Assembly: GCA_937890005.1 (NCBI GenBank)
Contig: CALBZA010000028.1
Span: forward strand, 26,930-90,929
From: an uncultured Verrucomicrobia subdivision 3 bacterium
GTDB taxonomy: Bacteria; Verrucomicrobiota; Verrucomicrobiia; Limisphaerales; DASXHY01
Direction: 5' to 3'
DNA length: 64,000 nt
Below are positions 54,621 to 63,952 of the stretch, one piece after another (the first letter of the stretch is position 1; each line of letters opens with the position of its first letter). The position numbers and the translations under genes were made by a program. The notes under the pieces are model-generated. The model worked only from the letters and a program-made list of their open reading frames with translations, had not been told where the DNA came from and searched no databases.

Positions 54621-56618
54621 TCACCGCCCCTTCATTCGGAACAGCGTGAATGAATACGGCGGCAGTTCGCATTCGAAACGTCCGCCAGCCGAGATCGTTG
54701 CAGTCGTCGGCACAACCTGATCCGGCTTTTCGAACGTGTTGTTCGATCGCAACTCCGCGGCAATGACCGTTCGCACCGCTTCCTTCGGCCTGACTCCAAT
54801 CGCCTCGAGATTCACGTTTGCGGCGATGGCCTTCGACGAAACGTTCACAAGCTTTAGAATGTAATCGCCGCTGATTGAATCGCGCACGCACGACGCGGCG
54901 ATGTTGGTTGTGCCACTGTTGACCGGGAAGAACGTATCGCCCTGGTTCGCGCCGAAAATCTTTTGCACGTGGTAATTCGCCGAAAGCAGAATGCGGGTGT
55001 TGTCGAAATAAATCATGTCCGGCCGCCATTGCGTATGCCCCTGCTTCGCCAGCAGCGGCGCGTAGGAAGCCAGTGAGACGATGTCGCCATTCCTCTCCAG
55101 CTGCGTCATATAGGCCGCTTCGGCCAGTGCCGAGCGCCATGTGTTCACGCGGCCGTTGTCATGCGCGGCGTATTCGCCGACATAAACCTTCGCCTTGTTC
55201 CGATCGTAGCTGTCGTAGCGATTCAGATGGTTGAAGAACCATTCCGGCGTCTCGTAGTAGTGTTCATCGACCATTGGCACCTGCAGTTCGTTTACGATCT
55301 GCCAGCCTTTTTCAAAATCCTCGCCGCGCCAGAACGGGCCTGCCGTTCCAATCACGGTGATTTCCGGATGCTTCGCCTTCACTGCGTCGTAGATCATCTT
55401 GAACCGTTCGCGAAACACCGGCGTGATGTGATCCTCATTTCCAACACCGAGGAACTCGAGGTTGAACGGTTCGGGATGCCCGGCCGCAGCACGTTTGGCG
55501 CCCCAGGTGGAGGTCACCGGACCATTGGCCCATTCGATGAGATCGAGAACGTCCTGAATGTAGGCGGGCATTTCTTCCATTGAAAAGCCGCGTTGACCGG
55601 TTCCGCCTTGATCGTCAGCGTTCTGACAACAGACACCCGCCGCAACGACCGGCAGCGGCTTCGCCCCGATGTCTTCGCAGAACTGGAAGTATTCGAAATA
55701 GCCGAGCCCGACGCTTTGATGATAGCCCCAGATGTTGGGCTGCTGACGGCGTTGTTCGATCGGGCCAATGGTATCCTTCCAGTTGTAAATGTTCCCGAGT
55801 CCGTAACCGTGCACGAGGCAGCCGCCGGGGAAACGAACAAACTTCGGTTTGAGATCCGCAATCACCTGCGCGAGATCGGAACGCAAACCATTCTTCCGTC
55901 CTTTGAAAGTGGCACGAGGAAACAGCGAGATGTCATCCAGAGCCACTGCACCGCGTGTGTGGGAAATAACCACGAGCTTCGCCGACGTGTCGCTGTTCGT
56001 CGCGGTCAATTCCACGGAATGACGGTTCCAATCACGGCCGGAAATTTCGAAATTCGCCGCCGCGAGGAGCGTGCGATCCTTCGATTCAAGGCGCACTTCC
56101 ATCTTCGCGCTTTCACCGAGTGCGCCCGAACCGCCCCAGCGTCCGCCTGTGTAAAGCTGGCGTCCGAACAATGAGAAATCGTATTTCTCACCCGCGCGCA
56201 CGACGATGCCGTCGAAGCCAGGATTTGCGATTCCAACATCTCCGCGCTCGTGCGTTTCGAGCACGACGTAGTGAGGATTTTTCGGATGAACCGGATGGGC
56301 GTCCGTAACCTTCATCGCCCCCCGCCCACCGTTGGATGTCACGAGTTCCCAGAAAGACAGCGCAGTCCAGGAGGGTTGTTCGGTTGGCTGATACTCGAAC
56401 GAACGATTCTGAACCAGTTCGGCGTAAAGACCGCCGTCCGCGGCGTAATTCAGGTCTTCAAAGAAAATTCCAAAAAGATTCGAACTGATCTGCTTTGGCT
56501 GATTTTCGACACGGATGGCAATTCGTTCCGCACCGTCCGCAGCACCAGAACCCAGCGGTGCAACCAGCATCGGCATGAGCAATGCACCGAAACAAAAGCG
56601 TGAAGCTATCTTCATCAT
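54621..56618 (-). CDS. secreted alpha-L-arabinofuranosidase, GH51
   Basis: Releases arabinose from arabinoxylan or arabinan. About 665 residues from the start at 56618 (MMKIASRFCFGALLMPMLV signal peptide); 56696 would add 26 residues. Family features: NLFGIFFEDLNYAADGGLYAELVQNRSFEY, a CBM-like insert (~120-260), KFVRFPGGCLVHGYGL, the acid/base Glu in LEFLGVGNEDH, the nucleophile Glu in KVYVGEYAAHD and the C-terminal beta-domain PYSFTLFRMK. Together with GH39 and the propeller glycosidase it suggests hemicellulose side-chain breakdown. Confidence 0.92.
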   Translation of the reverse strand: MMKIASRFCFGALLMPMLVAPLGSGAADGAERIAIRVENQPKQISSNLFGIFFEDLNYAADGGLYAELVQNRSFEYQPTEQPSWTALSFWELVTSNGGRGAMKVTDAHPVHPKNPHYVVLETHERGDVGIANPGFDGIVVRAGEKYDFSLFGRQLYTGGRWGGSGALGESAKMEVRLESKDRTLLAAANFEISGRDWNRHSVELTATNSDTSAKLVVISHTRGAVALDDISLFPRATFKGRKNGLRSDLAQVIADLKPKFVRFPGGCLVHGYGLGNIYNWKDTIGPIEQRRQQPNIWGYHQSVGLGYFEYFQFCEDIGAKPLPVVAAGVCCQNADDQGGTGQRGFSMEEMPAYIQDVLDLIEWANGPVTSTWGAKRAAAGHPEPFNLEFLGVGNEDHITPVFRERFKMIYDAVKAKHPEITVIGTAGPFWRGEDFEKGWQIVNELQVPMVDEHYYETPEWFFNHLNRYDSYDRNKAKVYVGEYAAHDNGRVNTWRSALAEAAYMTQLERNGDIVSLASYAPLLAKQGHTQWRPDMIYFDNTRILLSANYHVQKIFGANQGDTFFPVNSGTTNIAASCVRDSISGDYILKLVNVSSKAIAANVNLEAIGVRPKEAVRTVIAAELRSNNTFEKPDQVVPTTATISAGGRFECELPPYSFTLFRMKGR

Positions 56619-56857
56619 TGAAAAGGAAGTTATGCAGCGCTGACACCTATGATCAAGTGCCCGAACGGGGGATTCTCTGGTGTGGAATCTTTTCATTCCC
56701 GGTGAACCAGATCATAAGGAAAAACTTCGTTGTTCCGCCTCTTTGACAGAATTTTTTCACAGAAGATAACGAAGAAAACAAAGAGCGTCCGTTCGATGCC
56801 AAAAGCGCGTCGCCGATGTTCAGAGCGGCGACTGTTTGCAAGCCGGGCTAACACGGA

Positions 56858-56920
56858 CCTCCTCTCCCGCCCATCTCCTCCGGCGTTCGCTCGGAAGAGA
56901 GGGAGATGCGAGCGTAAAGC
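56858..56920. repeat. extragenic repeat element A, copy 2 (inverted)
   Basis: 'CCGGCGTTCGCTCGGAAGAG' flanked by CCTCCTCTCCCGCCC and GGGAGATGCGAGC. Reverse complement of 15750-15812 with few differences. The rest of 56697-57043 contains nothing I recognise. Confidence 0.75.
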
Positions 56921-57043
56921 TTCCGCCGAACGCTTCATCATCTTGCGTGTTCAATTCCCCCAACGCGAACATCACGCGCTACAAATTCCCCGCGAAATTT
57001 CCATGGGACCATCCGCGTCAGCCGGATATAACCCTGCCAGTTC

Positions 57044-58225
57044 ATGGCCAAGCTCATCATCAATCCTGACACCGCGTCGGCGTGGGAAACTGAATTGCGT
57101 CCCGGAACGAATCTTCTCGGAAGCAGCCCGGCCAGTGACTTTCAAATCGATCACCCGTCCATTGAAGGCATCCACTGCCAGCTCGTCGTGACCGATTCCG
57201 GGATTCAGCTCAAGGACGTCAGCTCCGGCAAACAGACCTTCATCAACAACATCGCAGTCAATCAATCGATTCTGCGCTCGGGAGACATCCTGCAACTCGG
57301 CGAAGTGCAAGCCCGCTGCGAAACCAACGGCGCTCACCCCGCGAACGCCGAACAACGTTTCTGTCTCAATCACCTCAAATCCCCTGCCCGCCACCATTGC
57401 CCGACCTGCAACACCGACTTTTGTGACCTGTGCGTCGATCGACTGGGAAATCGTCGCGGCGTCGCAAAGCTCTGCAGAAAGTGCCGAACCGAATGCGATC
57501 GGCTCATCAGGGAAATTCCATCGGAGTCGAAGCCTGTTTTTGCAAAATCGGTTGGGTCAGCGTTCGTGTATCCATTCAAGTCGGATGGAATCGTTCTGTT
57601 GATTGCCGGGGCTGTGTTCTTTTGTGTGGTTTCGTTTCTCGCGCGTTACTCGGCCATTGTCGGACTTTTGTTGATGGTCTTTGCCACAGGGTATCTGCTC
57701 GCGTATTACCAGCGCATTCTGCTTTCGACGAGTATCGGCGAAGACCGCATGCCCGACTGGCCGGAATTCACAGACTGGAGCGATCTGCTTTCGCCCATCC
57801 TTCAGTTTATCGGAACCCTTCTGTTCTCCTTCGGCCCTGCCCTGCTGATCCAGTTGTTTGTTCCCGAAGAACTGGCGGTCAAACCCTGGCTTTACTGGAG
57901 CGGAATTTTATTCGGCTGTTTCTATTTTCCGATGGCGTTTCTGGCCGTGACGATGGCCGATTCGTTCTCCGCACTGAATCCGCTCGCAATTGTTCCTTCC
58001 GTTCTCAATTGTGGCTGGACCTACGTTCAGGCGATGGTCGTCCTCGCTGGGATCTTCGGCGTGAACTGGTTTGCGAATGGAATCATTTCAAAGGCATTGC
58101 CCGTTCCGATCGTGACAGATGTGGCAGCGCAATGGCTTTCTCTCTATCTCGCCGTCGTCGAGATGCGAATCCTCGGGCTTGTTTATCTGGCAAAGAAGCA
58201 CGAACTCGGCTGGTTTGAAGCCTGA
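57044..58225 (+). CDS. FHA - B-box-like zinc - polytopic membrane protein
   Basis: A 393-residue protein joining three modules. Residues 1-92 are an FHA domain (LLGSSPASDFQIDHPSIEGI, HCQLVV, VSSGKQTFINN), which normally binds phosphothreonine. Residues ~105-150 carry a cysteine/histidine cluster like a B-box or RING-type zinc site: FCLNHL, HHCPTCNTDFCDLCVDR, LCRKCRTEC. Residues ~180-385 have about five membrane helices (DUF4013/Yip1-like), e.g. IVLLIAGAVFFCVVSFLARY and FGCFYFPMAFLAVTMADSF. Likely a membrane-anchored phosphopeptide sensor; no kinase is adjacent. Confidence 0.75.
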   Translation: MAKLIINPDTASAWETELRPGTNLLGSSPASDFQIDHPSIEGIHCQLVVTDSGIQLKDVSSGKQTFINNIAVNQSILRSGDILQLGEVQARCETNGAHPANAEQRFCLNHLKSPARHHCPTCNTDFCDLCVDRLGNRRGVAKLCRKCRTECDRLIREIPSESKPVFAKSVGSAFVYPFKSDGIVLLIAGAVFFCVVSFLARYSAIVGLLLMVFATGYLLAYYQRILLSTSIGEDRMPDWPEFTDWSDLLSPILQFIGTLLFSFGPALLIQLFVPEELAVKPWLYWSGILFGCFYFPMAFLAVTMADSFSALNPLAIVPSVLNCGWTYVQAMVVLAGIFGVNWFANGIISKALPVPIVTDVAAQWLSLYLAVVEMRILGLVYLAKKHELGWFEA

Positions 58226-58341
58226 CCCGTTGGTTCGGAACACTTACGAAAAGCCATCGCTGAAGTTGTTGACGAAATACGTCCGCCCTGAGAGCGTTGC
58301 GCCCATCCCCACTCATCCACTCATAACGAAAGGGCACAGTC

Positions 58342-61300
58342 ATGAAGACACGAGGAGTGATCGGTTTGAGCCGGGTGGCAGGAGCAGTTTCAATTCTATT
58401 CAGCGTAACAGGCGCCAACCTTGTCCACAGCGCCACGCTGGTGGTCAACAATACCAACGACAGCGGCGACGGTTCGCTGCGACAGGCGATTCTCTCGGCG
58501 AATTCCACGGCGAACGTTCCCGACGTGATCCAGTTCAACATCGCGGGCACCGGACCATTCACGATCAGCCCGACAACTCCGCTGCCGACAATTACAGATC
58601 CCGTGGTGATCGATGGCTATTCCCAACCCGGCGCAGGCGCCAACAGCCTGACCAACGGCGACAACGCGGTCCTGCAAATCGTCGTGCTGGAAAGCCTGGT
58701 CATCGATACCACGAACAGCACCGTGCGCGGACTGGTCATTCCACAAATTCAGATCGGCGCGGTGCCGGCTCCGAACGGCAGCAATGTCGTTGAAGGCTGC
58801 TTCATCGGACTCGATGCCACCGGCACGAATTCGCTCGCATCACCCGGCTTTGGAGTGTTCGTGCAAACACCGGGCAATCGCATCGGCGGGACGACACCGG
58901 CGGCACGCAACATCATTTCGGGCAAAGGCGCTGTCGGCATCGAAATCTTTGAGAGCTTCGCCTCGAACAATGTGGTTCAGGGCAATTTCATCGGCACCGA
59001 TCGCACCGGCACGAAGGCAATCGGCAACGGCGACCGTGCAGTGGTCGTGAATATGAATGCCTCCACCGCAACCATCGGCGGCGGCGTGCCGGGTGCGGGC
59101 AATGTCATCTCCGGCAATCTCGATCGCGGAATCACGTTGGATGGCTCAAACAATTCCGTTTTTGGAAATCGCATCGGAACCACTGTCACCGGTCAACCGC
59201 TCGGAAACGCGCGCACAGGCATTGAGATTGGTGGATCGCTCAACACCGTCGGCACCATTCAAAACGGCTTTGGCAACATCATCGCCTTCAATGGCATCAA
59301 CGGCGGCGGAATCTTCACGACAAACGGCGTCGATGTGAAACCCGGCGCGACGTTCTATGCGATTCTCGGAAATTCCATTTTCGACAACGCCGGGCTCGGA
59401 ATCGATGTGAACGCGGACAAACTCGTCACGGCCGGTTATCCAGTGATCACACTCGCCAGCAACACGACCACAACAACCTTGATCCAGGGCACGCACATGC
59501 CGAATGCCAGTGTCTTTTTGGAAGTGTTCCTGAATTCGGCTCCCGATCCATCCGGATACGGCGAAGGCAAGACCCGGCTGACGAGCACCGCGGTGAGCAC
59601 CGACGGCGCCGGCAATTTCACTCTCAACTGGCCTGCCCCGATCGCGCCGGGTCTCTATCTCACAGCGACCGCAAACGGAAACACGGAGTTTTCCCAGGCA
59701 CGCATGATTGTCGCCGCCGGACGCACCAATAGCTGGACCAACAACATCGGCGGCAATTGGGAGAATGGAACCAACTGGTCTTTGAATGTTCCTCCTTACA
59801 TCGGCCACGCGCTGGTGTTGATCACCAACGCGGGATCGAAAACCGTTCTTAACGACGCCATCACCGCCACCGAATTTCCCAGCACACTGACGATCAGCAA
59901 CCTTGTCATCGGCGCACCCGCTGGGGCGACCAACACTTTGCTTCTGGCGCATGGAAATACCGCCACCCCTTTGCGAATCACTCGCGCGCTTACCCTGACC
60001 AACGGCGGCGCACTCGTCGTCAGCAACGCAGCCCTCGCGCTCGACGGACCGTTCTCCAGCCCCAGTCAAATCAATGGCGAGCTCACAGTTAAGGAGGGAT
60101 CGGTCACGGCCACGAACGGTCAGATTTACTTCGGCAGCGGCGATTCCGGGACGCTGACCGTTTCGAACGGAACATTCGAAGCCTATTATCCGATCTTCGG
60201 TCTCAACCCCGGCGGAAATGGCACGTGGCACATTGCCGGAGGCACAAACATCATCAACGCCACTTGTGACCTCGGAGATCATCTGACCGCCACGGGAAGA
60301 GTCGTAATGACCGGCGGCGAACTGATCACGCCGAGCATATACGTCGGGCTTTTCGGGCAGGGACACTTCACGATATCCAACGGAAATTTCCAATGCTTCG
60401 GCCAGGTGCTCGTGGGATCGCAGCCGGATTCAGCGGGCCACTTCACCGCGTCTGGTGGAACGGCCTATTGCGGCAGCGTGGTCGTGAGTGAGGGCTTTCA
60501 ATCGACCGGTTTCGTGCGACTCACCGACGCCGGCAACCTGTCCACTTCTTTCCTGGAAGCGCGCACGGGCGGCACTGTCACAATGGATGGTGGCAGCTTA
60601 GGCGCCTTGCATCTGGCGCTGACAGGAACGAGCCAATTCATTTTCAATCAGGGAACCCTCGCAGCGCGCTCAACTGTTGTTTCGAACAACACGACCTTCG
60701 TCGTTGGCGATGGAACTCACGCTGCCATATACACTCTTCTTCCGAACGGAACGAATGCATACCCGCGGGGATTGAGAATTGCGCAGAACGCCGTCCTTGA
60801 GGGCGCGGGAGTCATTCCGGGCATGGTGACCAATTCCGGCGTAATCGCCCCCGGTTTCACCAACTTCGGCATCGCAATGGGAATCCTCGAAATCAAGGGC
60901 GGCCTCGTCCTGTCCAACAGTTCCGACCTGCAGTTTGCGATCAGCGGACACGGAGATTTTCCGTGTGATTTTCTTGGAACGACCGGCAACGTCGTGTTGG
61001 ACGGCAAACTTTCGGCCAGCCTGGTCCTCAACTATCAGAGCGTCATGACGAATGGAGCCAGCTTCACCGTGATGACCAACAACACTCCGTTCACCGGTTC
61101 GTTCGCCAATGTGGCGAGCGGGGGTGTTCTGACCACGACGGATGGATACGCCCGGTTCACGGTGCTTTATGCCGGTGCGAATTCCGTGCGCCTGACGAAT
61201 CTCGAGATCGTCGATAGCGACGGCGACGGACTGCCCGACTGGTGGGAGGATCAATATGGCCTCGACAAGGCCAACGCTCTGGATGCGGTTCTTGATCTGG

Positions 61301-61617
61301 ACAACGACGGCGCTTCGAATCTCGCTGAGTTCCTCGCAGGCACGGACCCGGACAGTTCCAATTCCGTTTTCCGAATTCTAGCGATTCAACCGGAATCCGG
61401 TGACTTGCGCATCACCTGGACCACTGTCGGCGGCAAAAGCTATCGCGTTCAAACCAACTCGCCCTCGGAGACCGGCGGTCTCACAACGAATTTCGCCGAC
61501 CTGAGCCCGCTCATCACCGTGACCAATTTCGGTGAATCGACGACAAACTTCCTTCACCCCGGAGGATTCGGCACCAACGTTCCAGCCCGTTATTATCGCA
61601 TCCGCCTTGAACCGTGA
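58342..61617 (+). CDS. giant secreted beta-helix protein with EF-hand-like repeat and C-terminal tail
   Basis: A 1091-residue exported protein with a signal peptide ending near LVHSATL. Residues ~30-420 are right-handed beta-helix-like (VVNNTNDSGDGSLRQAILSA, RGLVIPQ, NVVEGCFIGLDATG, NVISGNLDRGI). Residues ~450-960 are repetitive autotransporter-style strands (GTLTVSNGTFEAY, GHFTISNGNFQCF, GHFTASGGTAYCG). Residues ~980-1020 hold Ca-binding EF-hand-like repeats (DSDGDGLPDWWEDQYGLD, DLDNDGASNLAEFLAGTDP). The end is a small sandwich finishing in RYYRIRLEP. No beta-barrel is seen, so it is not a classical autotransporter. Confidence 0.78.
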   Translation: MKTRGVIGLSRVAGAVSILFSVTGANLVHSATLVVNNTNDSGDGSLRQAILSANSTANVPDVIQFNIAGTGPFTISPTTPLPTITDPVVIDGYSQPGAGANSLTNGDNAVLQIVVLESLVIDTTNSTVRGLVIPQIQIGAVPAPNGSNVVEGCFIGLDATGTNSLASPGFGVFVQTPGNRIGGTTPAARNIISGKGAVGIEIFESFASNNVVQGNFIGTDRTGTKAIGNGDRAVVVNMNASTATIGGGVPGAGNVISGNLDRGITLDGSNNSVFGNRIGTTVTGQPLGNARTGIEIGGSLNTVGTIQNGFGNIIAFNGINGGGIFTTNGVDVKPGATFYAILGNSIFDNAGLGIDVNADKLVTAGYPVITLASNTTTTTLIQGTHMPNASVFLEVFLNSAPDPSGYGEGKTRLTSTAVSTDGAGNFTLNWPAPIAPGLYLTATANGNTEFSQARMIVAAGRTNSWTNNIGGNWENGTNWSLNVPPYIGHALVLITNAGSKTVLNDAITATEFPSTLTISNLVIGAPAGATNTLLLAHGNTATPLRITRALTLTNGGALVVSNAALALDGPFSSPSQINGELTVKEGSVTATNGQIYFGSGDSGTLTVSNGTFEAYYPIFGLNPGGNGTWHIAGGTNIINATCDLGDHLTATGRVVMTGGELITPSIYVGLFGQGHFTISNGNFQCFGQVLVGSQPDSAGHFTASGGTAYCGSVVVSEGFQSTGFVRLTDAGNLSTSFLEARTGGTVTMDGGSLGALHLALTGTSQFIFNQGTLAARSTVVSNNTTFVVGDGTHAAIYTLLPNGTNAYPRGLRIAQNAVLEGAGVIPGMVTNSGVIAPGFTNFGIAMGILEIKGGLVLSNSSDLQFAISGHGDFPCDFLGTTGNVVLDGKLSASLVLNYQSVMTNGASFTVMTNNTPFTGSFANVASGGVLTTTDGYARFTVLYAGANSVRLTNLEIVDSDGDGLPDWWEDQYGLDKANALDAVLDLDNDGASNLAEFLAGTDPDSSNSVFRILAIQPESGDLRITWTTVGGKSYRVQTNSPSETGGLTTNFADLSPLITVTNFGESTTNFLHPGGFGTNVPARYYRIRLEP

Positions 61618-61687
61618 TTTCCAACGCGCGGCAGCAGACGTGAGTTTCGATTAAATCAAATGAAGTCATCCGATCAATTCAACGAAC

Positions 61688-61933
61688 GATCACGTTCTGC
61701 GAACTGAAGAACGAAAACGCAATGCGTTCGCCAAAGTATGCTTCTACGTCATCGACAACGCCCGGAAGGAGGGATTGGTGGTGCGTTCTCGAAAACGGAA
61801 ATTTTGCGGCGCAGTTGTTCCGGGTTATCCAAGCCTGCATCCGCTGGAACGAGATTTTTGGGAAACGTTCTGGAAACTTTATTCAGCGGCAATCGATCCG
61901 AGCGCAGGAAACATCACGAAGCCACCTTTCTGA
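61688..61933 (+). pseudogene. C-terminal remnant of an IS200/REP-associated (Y1-type) transposase
   Basis: An 81-codon open stretch without a start. It reads DHVLRTEERKRNAF, VCFYVIDNARKEGLV, GAVVPGYPSLHPLERDFWE and ends KPPF-stop. The 'HVLRxEE..AF..V..YI..NP...GLV' pattern is the C-terminus of Y1/RAYT-like transposases; catalytic HUH and Tyr regions are gone. Short palindromes follow at once, as expected for a REP-associated gene. Confidence 0.65.
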
Positions 61934-61935
61934 CC

Positions 61936-61961
61936 TGTAGCAGTGGACGTAAGTCCGCTCA
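61936..61961. repeat. REP-like palindrome 1
   Basis: TGTAGCAGTGGACGTAAGTCCGCT: inner dyad GGACGTAAGTCC. Same pattern, inverted, at 61995-62019. Confidence 0.6.
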
Positions 61962-61994
61962 ATATTTACGGTCGCACGGCAGAACAGCTCAAAG

Positions 61995-62019
61995 TGAGCC
62001 GACTCACATCGGCTGCTAC
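61995..62019. repeat. REP-like palindrome 2 (inverted)
   Basis: TGAGCCGACTCACATCGGCT followed by GCTAC; its reverse complement begins GTAGCAGCCGATGTGAGTCG, matching palindrome 1. From 62020 to 62550 I see no supportable gene, only a run of nine C at 62103-62111. Confidence 0.6.
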
Positions 62020-62550
62020 TGTGAATCGCTGGACATAAGCTCTGAGCAATTGCCTGGTTCGCTATCGCTCATCATGTCAACGGATCGTAGATCGTCGATG
62101 CGCCCCCCCCCTGAAGCTCCCCAACTTGAGAAGACACCTGGACTCGGTTTCGCCCTTTTCAACAAGCGAGAAGACCGAAAATTATGGCAATCACGTGACG
62201 CATCGTATGTTCATCGCTGCGCGGCGATGGGGACCTGGTGGTGAGAGCACGATGAAAATGTCCGGGATGAAACACTCCGTTGAAGAATCAGATCGATGCC
62301 TGGGGCAAAATGGAGGCATCTGGAATCGAACGTCGCTCAAACGGGGATGGAGATTTTCCTTTTCTCCCGGATGGATTGACCGGGCGCAAACACAAGCGCC
62401 AATAGCGCAATGACCAGTCAGCCTCGAACCTTCTGAACCTTCTCCCGGACTTGCCCCGTGGACCGCAGGTCTTTACAGGGCTTGTTCAACCAATGGCGTG
62501 TTTGCCCGCTCCGCTCCGTGGCAACACACCCTTTATTGTTGGGCTTTTCT

Positions 62551-63030
62551 TCATCGAAGCTCGAAAACAGAACAGCCGTAACGTGTCTTCGTAAGATCGG
62601 CGACGACGTAGCGACCAAATTGGGCGAATTCCGCTCCCGCTCCGAGCTTCGACAGATGACTATCTCGGCCAAACACGCAAAGAAACGCTCTTGCGCCGGC
62701 CGTATGCGCTTTGAACGCAACGAGCTTCTCGCGATCCTTGGAAATATCGCAACGAATCGCGCGCGCCCACTTCATCTCAACTGCGAAATGGTGGCCGTGA
62801 CCTTCGGCGACAAAATCGAGCTTCTTCTGATCACCTCGGCCTGCTCGCACTAATCCCGGACAGGCAACTTCGCATCGCACGGTAAATCCACGAGCGGTAA
62901 AGATCCGAAGCGCTGGTTCGTAGAGAACATACTCGCTGAACGCGGGGTTCATCTCGCAGGCCGCAAGATAGCTGATGTAGCCTGCGAGACCGCGTTGGAT
63001 GCGAAAGAAGACGTCTTCAGGTGAACTCAT
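62551..63030 (-). CDS. PD-(D/E)XK nuclease-like protein
   Basis: A 159-residue protein starting MSSPEDVFFRIQRGLAGYIS. The central KKLDFVAEGHGHHFAVEMKW gives Asp, then Glu-x-Lys on the next strand: the metal-binding core of the PD-(D/E)XK nuclease fold. An N-terminal helix and the late strand RAFLCVFGRDS fit that fold. The ATG overlaps the end of an upstream open frame (63017-63121) by 14 bp, so the two were probably one operon. That partner is now cut by a group II intron, so expression of the nuclease may be compromised. Biological role unknown; such pairs occur in defence and mobile regions. Confidence 0.6.
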   Translation of the reverse strand: MSSPEDVFFRIQRGLAGYISYLAACEMNPAFSEYVLYEPALRIFTARGFTVRCEVACPGLVRAGRGDQKKLDFVAEGHGHHFAVEMKWARAIRCDISKDREKLVAFKAHTAGARAFLCVFGRDSHLSKLGAGAEFAQFGRYVVADLTKTRYGCSVFELR

Positions 63031-63121
63031 TCTTTGCCCAACGTTCCAGATCAGTGACCCGGCGCCACTGATGTTCCATCGCAAGCCAGAGCGCGATCGC
63101 CGGGTTCACTACATCTGGTTT
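63017..63121 (-). pseudogene. C-terminal 34 codons of a gene interrupted by a group II intron
   Basis: Open frame ending ALWLAMEHQWRRVTDLERWA-KNEFT-stop, overlapping the start of the PD-(D/E)XK gene. Its 5' part is replaced at 63122 by the intron 5' end, which is inserted on the opposite strand and so cannot be spliced from this gene's transcript. The remaining part of the gene is not in the window. Confidence 0.5.
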
Positions 63122-63906
63122 GTGTGCGCCTGACATGGGCGTGAACTGATGGGGTGAAAGTCCCCTATGTGTGAACACGGTCATCAGGCTCCTCATAACG
63201 AGGAGCAGGATGATCCAAACATTAGACCGAAGCAACTGCGGAACTGCGAAGTTCCGTGGGAAGGAAGCCACCGGTCAAAGCTGATGAGCCGACGAACAGA
63301 AAGATCATATAAAGCTGACGGAATGGACAAGCTGGCACAACACAGCGAAGTCCCGTGCTTGGTTCCGGAGGTAAATGATCCGGTTTCGCAGCAAGAGTTC
63401 ACGTTCTTACTCAGGGAGATCTGCACCCCGGGCACTCCGGCAACGGAGGGCGCGGCGGACCGAGAGGATCGCCGTGTGGGTGCAGAAGTCAGCAGCGGTC
63501 GTAGTACCGGGAGCAACGAGCCGGGGAACACCCCGGATGGGTCTCACACCCCGGGAAGGACCAAACTGGACAGGAGTCGCTCGACCCCGCAGTCCCAACC
63601 GTTGGCGATGAAGCCGATTGGCCGAGCCGATGCGTTTGGGTCCACGGATGGGAAGCATGGAGCGGCTACAGACGGTCTATTGGAACAAATCCTCTGCCCA
63701 CGGAACATGCTTCGCGCATGGAAACGGGTGAAGGCAAACGGCGGGGCTCCGGGCGTGGATGGGATGACCATTCAAGCCTATCCCGAGTTCGTGGGCCAAC
63801 AGTGGGAGAGGATTCACAGCAGCCTGCAGGCAGGCACGTATCACCCGGCGCCCGTGCTCCGGGTGTTCATTCCCAAACCCAACGGGGACTTGCGCCCTCT
63901 GGGTAT
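63122..63906 (+). mobile_element. group II intron, 5' portion with start of its reverse transcriptase
   Basis: Begins with a GUGYG-type 5' end (GTGTGCGCC at 63122). The domain I signature TGATGGGGTGAAAGTCCCCT follows at 63147-63166. It continues into the intron-encoded protein. The intron is truncated on the right where the reverse transcriptase frame breaks after LRPLGI; domains V and VI are not in the window. Confidence 0.75.
63323..63906 (+). pseudogene. group II intron reverse transcriptase/maturase, N-terminal fragment
   Basis: The recognisable part starts near MKPIGRADAFG (63608): NMLRAWKRVKANGGAPGVDGM, then HSSLQAGTYHPAPVLRV and IPKPNGDLRPLGI. These are the RT0-RT1 motifs of LtrA-type maturases. 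After LGI the expected PTVxDRxxQ does not follow; the sequence switches to unrelated GC-rich DNA. The YADD catalytic motif, maturase and endonuclease domains are absent from the window. Confidence 0.75.
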
Positions 63907-63952
63907 TGGCTCCGGCGCGCCCGCGCCTGCGGGGCTTCGCCCTTGTGAACAA

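Noticed and set aside
56730..57043. Plus-strand frames before the FHA gene
   Set aside because: They translate extragenic repeat A (the same 'RPSPPAFARKRG' string appears at 15.8 kb in an unrelated setting).
61738..62413. Open frames on the plus strand after the transposase remnant
   Set aside because: They are in the wrong frame relative to the recognisable remnant or cover repeats and a C-run; no natural protein pattern.
63167..63607. Long N-terminal part of the intron open frame
   Set aside because: This region is structured intron RNA; the reverse transcriptase similarity begins only near 63608.
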